From assembly GCA_950097015.1 (NCBI GenBank), contig CATNEN010000039.1:16772501-16836500 (forward strand): DNA of 64,000 bases, written 5' to 3'. The position numbers and the translations under genes were made by a program. The first letter of the stretch is position 1. Every line of letters starts with the position of its first letter. Below are positions 58,304 to 64,000 of this stretch, one piece after another. Source of the stretch: Macrostomum hystrix. Lineage: Eukaryota > Platyhelminthes > Macrostomidae. Below the pieces are notes generated by a model, which did no database searches, was not told the origin of the DNA, and saw nothing but the letters and a program-made list of their open reading frames with translations.

Positions 58304-61300
58304 TTACTTGTACCGCTTAGGCTTGTCACGGGCAGCTCTAGGATGGCGTCTCAGTGCCACGGCATCATTTTCCTGACCAGTATCCTGGCCGACAGGCGGA
58401 GGCGGGCCGGCAGGCGAAGGCGGGCCGGCAGGCGGGCTGGCAGGCGGGCCGGCAGGCGGGCCGGCAGGCGGGCCGGCAGGCGGGCCGGCAGGCGGGCCGG
58501 CAGGCGGGCCGGCAGGCGGGCCGGCAGGCGGGCCGGCAGGCGGGCCGGCAGGCGGGCCGGCAGGCGGGCCGGCAGGCGGGCCGGCAGGCGGGCCGGCAGG
58601 CGGGCCGGCAGGCGGGCCGGCAGGCGGGCCGGCAGGCGGGCCGGCAGGTGGAAACATTGGTCGGAGCTGAGTCACGTGTCGCATGCAGGACTGTTGGCCT
58701 CGTCGTAGGATGCAGGTGTCGCCTCGAACCTCTTCTACCGTCCACGGCTGGGTCTCGAATGGCAGCTGAGTTTTGATGCGTGCCTGCTGCTTTCGGAGAA
58801 CCATTGTGCCGGGAACTACTCTGTGCTCCTTGGCGGTGTTGCGCTTGTCAAAGGCTCGCTTCATTTCGCGCGTGTACTGCCGACTCCAGTCCCTCACGGC
58901 TTGATGGTCGAATCCAGTCACAGTTGGCTGCCGACTAGCCGGGATTCCGTCGTTGATCGCCCTGCCCATGAGTAGCTCGGCCGGGGTGCGTCCTGTGGCT
59001 CTGTGTGGCGTGGTGCGGAATGCCAGTAGCCAGTCGTCTAGAGCCTCTCTCCAGTTCCGGCCCTCAGCAATCGCCGTCTTGATCACCTTGCCGATGCTGC
59101 GGTTGACACGTTCGGTGGCTCCGTTGGACTCCGGGTGCAGTGGACAGATAAGCCGGTGATGAACTCCATATTCGATGAGGAAGTTACGAAATTCAGCGGA
59201 GTTGAAGGGCGGTCCGTTGTCGGTAATGACCTCCGCGGGAATTCCGTGGCGACTGAAGAGCCGTCTCAGGTGCGGTGTCACGCTGCCGGCCGTGGTTGAA
59301 TGCATTACGTCGACTTCTGGGTACTTGGAGTACAAGTCGGTGGTGACGAGCAGCATGTGACCTTGCACCGGACCGTAGAAGTCCATGCCGAGCAGCTGCC
59401 AAGGCCCGTCGGGCATTTCCGTCGGCTTTAGAGGCGTCTGGTGCACGTGCGTTGCCGCTGCCTGACAGTAGATGCAGCACTTGACAAAGACTTCGCAGTC
59501 GCTGTACATTTTTGGCCACCAGACCTTGGTTTGCAGGCGCTTTAGAGTCCTGTCCGCCCCGAGGTGTCCGGTGTGAGCCAGCTGCAGGATCGGCCTCCGC
59601 AGTGCCTCGGGGATGACGATGAGATCTCCACGAAGCAGGACGCCGTCGTTTTCGGTTAGTTCGCTGCTGATGGACTTGAATGAGCGTTGCACCGGGCTGA
59701 GAGTGTTCCAGTTGCCGGTTCTGATCGCGCCGAGTGCGGCCTGCATTTCCGCATCAGTTCTTGCAGCCTCTCTGATCTGTCGGATTGTGAAGCCCTTTGG
59801 CACGGCACCAGTTGACACAGCGTTGACGTGGGCTTCATCGAGGACCTCGCCGATGTTTGGCCTCGACTCTGGCAGCGGCTGGCGGCTGAGCAGATCGGCT
59901 GGATTTGCTGGTCCCGGCCTGTACAACAGAGTAAAGCGGAGGTGCTGGATGCGGAGGGCCATTCGCTCGATCCGCGGCGGCGGGCGGGACCCCGGCTTGA
60001 ACAGTGGAACTAGGGGCCGGTGGTCCGTCACAACGGTGAAGTTCGGGTCGCCTGCCAGGTAATGTTCGAATTTCAGGCAGGCGAACTTGATGGCCAGCGC
60101 CTCCCGCTCGATCTGCGCATACCGCTGCTCCACCGGCGACAGAGCTCTGCTGGCATAGGCCACGGGACGGCTGCTGCCGTCTGGCTGCTTCTGGGTGAGA
60201 ATGGCGCCGAGTCCGATCGGAGATGCGTCCACCAGGAGCTCCGTGTGCCGCTTGCGATCGAAGAATGCTAGCGTGTCGGCGTTGGCAATTGCACTTTTGA
60301 TGCTGTTGAATGCCTTGGTGTGGCTGGCGGTCCAATCCCACGGCTGGCCCTTTTTAGTCAGTTGGCGCAGCGGGGCCGACACGTCAGCGTATCCAGAAAT
60401 AAACTTCGCCAGAAAGTTTGCTGTGCCAAGGAATGACCGTATTTCTGAGACATTGGCGGGCTGCCGGAAGTCCTGCATTGCTCGGATCTTCTCGGCAGCT
60501 GGTTGGATGCCCTTGGCTGACAGATGCATTCCGAGGAAGTCGACTGCTGGCTTGGCGAACTTGCACTTGTCTTTGTTCAACGTGATGCCAAACTCGCCGA
60601 GGCGTTGAAGACATACACTCAGTCTTTCATGATGTTGTTTGATATCTGCGGCGTACACGATGACATCGTCGTGGACCCACCTGACGCCGTCGATGCCGCT
60701 GAGGATGCCTAGCATAACCCGTTGAAGGATTTCTGAGGCGTTGGTAAATCCCATGCTCAGCCGCTTCAGTCGCATCAGTCCGAGCGGCGTGCTGAATGTG
60801 AACAGATGTCGGCTGTCTTCGTGCACGGGGATCTGATAGAAAGCTTTCCGGATGTCCAGCTCGCTGAAAAGCTTGGCTCCAGACATCTCCTCGGTGACTT
60901 CGTCCAGTGTCGGGATCTGCTGCTTTTCCGGAACAACGAAGGCGTTCAGGTCGCGAAGGTCTTGGCAGATCCTGACGCCGCCGTCCGCCTTGGGCACTAC
61001 GACCATGCGTGCCACCCAGGCGCTGGGTCCCTTGACTGCTTCGATGATGTCCTGTCGCTCCAATTCCTTCAGCTCGTCCATCACGGTTGCTCTTAGATGC
61101 GCCGCTACCCGGGAAGGCGCGTGGCAGACTGGAACGGCGTCGCCTGACAGCTGCACTTTCACCTGGACGCCCTTGATGCATCCGATGCCTTCGAAGACTT
61201 CTCTGTGACGGTGCAGGATGTCTTGCAGTTGCGGTGACAGGCTCGCTGTGCTGTTTGAGTGCACGGCTTCCGTCCCGCTCGAATCGGGGCGCTGGATTTT

Positions 61301-62488
61301 GAGCACTCCGAGTCTGAATGCGGGCTCGCGACCGAGAATCGTCAGGCCGTCACCATCCATGATGTAGAACGGAATGACAGTGCTGGCTGATCCAACGTGG
61401 ACTTGTAAGTCGGAGACACCAAGGATCTTCAGCGGTGAAGCGCAACCGTAGGCTCGCACCTCGGATTTTGGAGCTCGCAGATGCGGCCGGCTGAGCGTCT
61501 TGAAGGTGCATTTGCTCATAATGCTGCAGCTAGCTCCGCTGTCAATCATCATCGAGAGCTGCTGATCTCCCACTTGGACTTTCAGCGAGACGTCGGGCGG
61601 ATAGATGCCTTCCCTGTGTAGTGTGAACACGTCTTGGCTGGAGGTGTCTCCAGGAGCTGTACTGTATGCGTTGGCGTGAATCTGCTGTTGGACTCTGTTG
61701 CTGCTTAACCGCGGCTGGCGGCAGGCCTTTGCTAGGTGGTTTGGCTTGCCACAGTTGTGGCAGATTTTGTCCTTGGCTGCGTCACAGGAAGCGTGGCCGC
61801 GCTCGCCGCAGCGGTAGCAGGTCTGTGACTGGCTCTGCCTGGCCTCGCTGTGTGGTCTGCGTTTGTCTGACGCTGTTTGGCTTCTATTGGCCACGCTGGC
61901 CACCTGCGACTCGGTGGTCTTCTCCATCTCAGCAGCCTGTTCTTCCGCAGCTTCGAATGCTCTGGCCTTCCGCAGCGCGTCTTCCAGTGAGATGTTTGCT
62001 TCCTGGAGCAGCCGTCTGCGCAGCTTGTCGGAGGTGCATGTAGCAACAAGTTGGTCTCGGATGAGGGAGTCGCGTAAGTCGCCGAATTCACATGGTTCAG
62101 CAGCCGTCCGCAGTCTGCTGTACCAAGCTTCGATTTTCTCACCAGATTGTTGAACACACAGACGGAACTGGTATCGAGCGTAAACGATGTTCTTTCTATC
62201 GTCGAAGTGTTGCTTCAGCCCCTTGAGGATTGTCTGCAGTGTGTGCTCCTGCTCCTGGCCGTCGGCGTCAGACCTGGGCTTTGGTAGTTCCCGAATGATG
62301 TCCGAGACTTCCTTTCCGGCCGTGTAGCAGAGCAGCTTGCATTTTTGGTTTTCATTGGCAATTCCGGATGCCTCAATAAAGTCTGCGAATCGCGCTGACC
62401 ATTCGTTCCAACGTTTGCCTGCGTTGTGCGGGTCGTGAGTAATGAGAAATGGCTCGGGTGGAGGTAGAGAAACGTAGCTTGTGGCCAT
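58304..62488 (-). CDS. gypsy-2 Gag-Pol polyprotein
   Basis: One open frame; the first likely Met is at 62488, giving 1394 aa (the frame is open upstream into the LTR). Domains in order: gag; zinc knuckles (an atypical CYRCGERGH cluster and a normal CHNCGKPNHLAKAC); aspartic protease with MIDSGASCSIM; reverse transcriptase with VHDDVIVYA as catalytic box; RNase H with LLVDASPIGLGAIL and VTDHRPLVPLF; integrase with an HHCC finger (HTGHLG to CCIYC) and a DDE core (MDFYGP, ITDNGPPFN, HPESNGATERVNRS). All catalytic residues are visible. No envelope gene. The C-terminus carries about 20 Pro-Pro-Ala-Gly repeats and then a short basic tail. Gag and Pol share one frame, with no frameshift between them. 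It belongs to the invertebrate K02A2.6-like group by general resemblance. Confidence 0.94.
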   Translation of the reverse strand: MATSYVSLPPPEPFLITHDPHNAGKRWNEWSARFADFIEASGIANENQKCKLLCYTAGKEVSDIIRELPKPRSDADGQEQEHTLQTILKGLKQHFDDRKNIVYARYQFRLCVQQSGEKIEAWYSRLRTAAEPCEFGDLRDSLIRDQLVATCTSDKLRRRLLQEANISLEDALRKARAFEAAEEQAAEMEKTTESQVASVANRSQTASDKRRPHSEARQSQSQTCYRCGERGHASCDAAKDKICHNCGKPNHLAKACRQPRLSSNRVQQQIHANAYSTAPGDTSSQDVFTLHREGIYPPDVSLKVQVGDQQLSMMIDSGASCSIMSKCTFKTLSRPHLRAPKSEVRAYGCASPLKILGVSDLQVHVGSASTVIPFYIMDGDGLTILGREPAFRLGVLKIQRPDSSGTEAVHSNSTASLSPQLQDILHRHREVFEGIGCIKGVQVKVQLSGDAVPVCHAPSRVAAHLRATVMDELKELERQDIIEAVKGPSAWVARMVVVPKADGGVRICQDLRDLNAFVVPEKQQIPTLDEVTEEMSGAKLFSELDIRKAFYQIPVHEDSRHLFTFSTPLGLMRLKRLSMGFTNASEILQRVMLGILSGIDGVRWVHDDVIVYAADIKQHHERLSVCLQRLGEFGITLNKDKCKFAKPAVDFLGMHLSAKGIQPAAEKIRAMQDFRQPANVSEIRSFLGTANFLAKFISGYADVSAPLRQLTKKGQPWDWTASHTKAFNSIKSAIANADTLAFFDRKRHTELLVDASPIGLGAILTQKQPDGSSRPVAYASRALSPVEQRYAQIEREALAIKFACLKFEHYLAGDPNFTVVTDHRPLVPLFKPGSRPPPRIERMALRIQHLRFTLLYRPGPANPADLLSRQPLPESRPNIGEVLDEAHVNAVSTGAVPKGFTIRQIREAARTDAEMQAALGAIRTGNWNTLSPVQRSFKSISSELTENDGVLLRGDLIVIPEALRRPILQLAHTGHLGADRTLKRLQTKVWWPKMYSDCEVFVKCCIYCQAAATHVHQTPLKPTEMPDGPWQLLGMDFYGPVQGHMLLVTTDLYSKYPEVDVMHSTTAGSVTPHLRRLFSRHGIPAEVITDNGPPFNSAEFRNFLIEYGVHHRLICPLHPESNGATERVNRSIGKVIKTAIAEGRNWREALDDWLLAFRTTPHRATGRTPAELLMGRAINDGIPASRQPTVTGFDHQAVRDWSRQYTREMKRAFDKRNTAKEHRVVPGTMVLRKQQARIKTQLPFETQPWTVEEVRGDTCILRRGQQSCMRHVTQLRPMFPPAGPPAGPPAGPPAGPPAGPPAGPPAGPPAGPPAGPPAGPPAGPPAGPPAGPPAGPPAGPPAGPPAGPPASPPAGPPSPAGPPPPVGQDTGQENDAVALRRHPRAARDKPKRYK
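58395..58650 (-). repeat. Coding 12-bp minisatellite (Pro-Pro-Ala-Gly) in gypsy-2
   Basis: About 20 near-perfect copies of GGGCCGGCAGGC (plus strand) encode PPAG on the minus strand, near the C-terminus of the polyprotein after the integrase. It is extremely GC-rich compared with its surroundings. Confidence 0.95.
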
Positions 62489-62507
62489 GCCCCGCGTTGG
62501 CTGCGAT

Positions 62508-62521
62508 GGCTTGCGATGCCA
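62508..62521 (-). promoter_or_regulatory. gypsy-2 candidate primer binding site
   Basis: On the minus strand TGGCATCGCAAGCC starts one base after the LTR end. The leading TGG is the usual complement of a tRNA CCA end. The matching tRNA was not identified. Confidence 0.6.
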
Positions 62522-62522
62522 C

Positions 62523-62605
62523 TGTAGGAACTGAGAAATGCGACTGTTTGTAGTCGATAGCCGAAAAGTCACAAGAGCGATTTCAATGCGATTCAGTATA
62601 TTTTA
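62523..62605 (-). repeat. gypsy-2 right (5') LTR, truncated by a Helitron
   Basis: 83 bp identical to 57964-58046. Homology ends exactly at the A of TATTTTA, after which CTAGCAAGTTTTGCC begins. Confidence 0.9.
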
Positions 62606-62699
62606 CTAGCAAGTTTTGCCCCCCTTCGGGGAGCAGAAATACTTTTAATTCGTCTAGTATATACTTTTTAGCAGCTGAATTTACAGCTTTTTAAAGCTA

Positions 62700-63725
62700 C
62701 AATGAACCCCCAGTTGACAATGATCCCCCAGTTAATGATGATCCCCTAGTTGACGATGATCCCCCAGTTGACAATGATCCCCCAGTTGACAATGATCCCC
62801 CAGTTGACAATGAACCCCCAGTTGACAATGAACCCCCAGTTGACAATGATCCCCCAGTTGACAATGATCCCCCAGTTGAAAATGATCCCACAGTTGACAA
62901 TGATCCCCCAGTTGACAAAGATCCCCCAGTTCACAATGAACCCCCAGTTCACAATGTACCCCCAGTTGACAATGAACCCCCAGTTGACAATGAACCCCAG
63001 TTGACAATGATCCCCCAGTTGACAATGATCCCCCAGTTGACAATGATCCCACAGTTGACAATGATCCCCCAGTTGACAAAAATCCCCCAGTTCACAATGA
63101 ACCCCCAGTTGACAATGATCCCCCAGTTGACAATGATCCCCCAGTTGACAATGATCCCCCAGTTGACAATGATCCCCCAGTTGACAATGAACCCCCAGTT
63201 GACAACGATCCCCCAGTTGACAATGATCCCCCAGTTGACAATGATCCCACAGTTGACAAAGATCCCCCAGTTCACAATGATCCCCCAGTTGATGATGATC
63301 CCCCAGTTGATGATGATCCCCAGTTGATGATGATCACCCAGTTGACAATGATCCCCCAGTTGACAATGATCCCCCAGTTGACAATGATCCCCCAGTTGAC
63401 AATGAACCCCCAGTTGACAACGATCCCCCAGTTGACAATGATCCCCCAGTTGACAATGATCCCACAGTTGACAAAGATCCCCCAGTTCACAATGATCCCC
63501 CAGTTGATGATGATCCCCCAGTTGATGATGATCCCCAGTTGATGATGATCACCCAGTTGACAATGATCCCCAAGTTGACCATGATCCCCCATTTGATGAT
63601 GATTCCCCAGTTGACAATTATCCCCCAGTTGACAATGATCCCCCAGTTGACAATTATCCCCCCAGTTTACCAAGATCCTCCAGTTGATGATTATCCCCCA
63701 GTTTACCTTGATCCCCATTTTGAGG
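62700..63725 (+). repeat. Minisatellite, 18-bp unit
   Basis: About 57 copies of CAGTTGACAATGATCCCC with variants AATGAACC, GATGATGATCC and TTCACAATG. A block of about 215 bp is repeated around 63110-63540. The 18-bp period keeps all frames open and gives false reading frames on both strands. Confidence 0.95.
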
Positions 63726-63769
63726 ATGACTCCACAGTTGACGTTGTTTTTCAAACACTGGGTTAGCCA

Positions 63770-64000
63770 AGATTCAAACTCAGGTTTCGCCATGTTTTAA
63801 ACCCTGCTGGGCTATGATTCAAACTCTCGTTTTACCATGATTCAGACTCTGGTTGACTATGATTCAAACCGTGGTTTGGCCATGATTCAAACTCTGGTTT
63901 AGCCATGATTCAAACGCTGTTTTTGCAATGATTCAAACTCTGGTTTAGCCATGATTCAGACTCTAGTTTAGCCATGATTCAAACTCTGGTTTAGCCATGA
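63770..64000 (+). repeat. Minisatellite, 23-bp unit, continues past the window
   Basis: About 10 copies of CATGATTCAAACTCTGGTTT plus AGC, more diverged on the left and cleaner toward the window edge. Confidence 0.9.

Larger units (their letters stand above)
57964..62605 (-). mobile_element. gypsy-2: intact Ty3/Gypsy LTR retrotransposon
   Basis: The left LTR at 57964-58193 (230 bp) begins TGTAG and ends CTACA. The right LTR at 62523-62605 is cut after 83 bp by a Helitron end. The shared 83 bp are identical, so the insertion is recent. On the minus strand there is a primer-binding-site-like TGGCATCGCAAGCC one base after the LTR (62521-62508), one uninterrupted gag-pol frame, and a polypurine tract of the form GGGGGGGAGAAG directly before the 3' LTR (about 58194-58206). 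Confidence 0.93.
62606..64000 (-). mobile_element. Helitron 3' end (family of the autonomous element), continues past the window
   Basis: On the minus strand the element ends in a hairpin CTCCCC-GAA-GGGGGG, an 11-nt spacer and CTAG followed by host T. This matches the end at 16693 in hairpin design and spacing. It sits in the gypsy-2 LTR at an A^T site. The interior to the right holds a few hundred bases and two minisatellites. The 5' TC end was not found in the window, so the right limit given is only the window edge. Confidence 0.65.

Noticed and set aside
58343-58776. Arg/Gly/Ala-rich plus-strand frames
   Set aside because: Antisense of the PPAG-coding repeat of gypsy-2.
62697-63793. Many long frames on both strands (Asn-Trp-Gly or Pro-Gln-Leu-Thr repeats)
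   Set aside because: All are readings of the 18-bp array; open in several frames at once, with no start context or flanking domain.

Overview
This is invertebrate metazoan nuclear DNA. Its protein genes are split by GT-AG introns and encode animal families: a nuclear receptor, NR2C2AP, a DNAJB6-type J protein, an ELAV/Sxl-like RNA-binding protein, ORC2, a universal stress protein and an NCLX cation exchanger. Between and inside them lie transposons and many minisatellites. The phylum cannot be fixed from the sequence alone. Seven genes have a 3' splice acceptor 9-41 nt before the start codon, which would fit an animal that uses spliced-leader trans-splicing (flatworm, tunicate and rotifer are examples), but this is inference.

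Layout. 1-5276 (+): ERR/NR3-like nuclear receptor. 7452-7907 (+): 3' exon of an NR2C2AP-like gene. 9672-10317: MITE-like element. 10376-14950 (-): decayed Ty3/Gypsy element (gypsy-1). 14951-16692: head-to-tail array of short non-autonomous Helitrons. 16693-28051 (-): candidate autonomous Helitron, whose nine-exon transposase gene (24358-18051) is open from end to end and keeps OTU, HUH Rep and PIF1-type helicase motifs. 28052-30823: second Helitron array. 31469-33495 (+): DNAJB6-like gene. 38613-36663 (-): two-RRM RNA-binding protein. 42414-40890 (-): ORC2. 43611-45085: long-TIR element split by a nested MITE. 46479-46769: Merlin-like deletion derivative with a perfect 8-bp target duplication. 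47710-50134 (+): universal stress protein. 50590-50880: tRNA-derived SINE. 50925-57030 (+): NCLX-type exchanger. 57964-62605 (-): intact Ty3/Gypsy element (gypsy-2), whose right LTR is cut by another Helitron end that runs toward the right edge of the window.

About eighteen minisatellites with periods of roughly 12-39 bp occupy introns and spacers. Nearly every one has its own unit sequence, and most sit in introns of otherwise conserved genes. Unit lengths divisible by three produce long spurious reading frames.

The host genes do not form a pathway. The strongest biology is the Helitron system: an intact multi-exon transposase, flanking tandem arrays of short derivatives that share 5' sequence with the region upstream of it, and two LTR pairs that supply empty-site controls for where Helitrons inserted (A^T).
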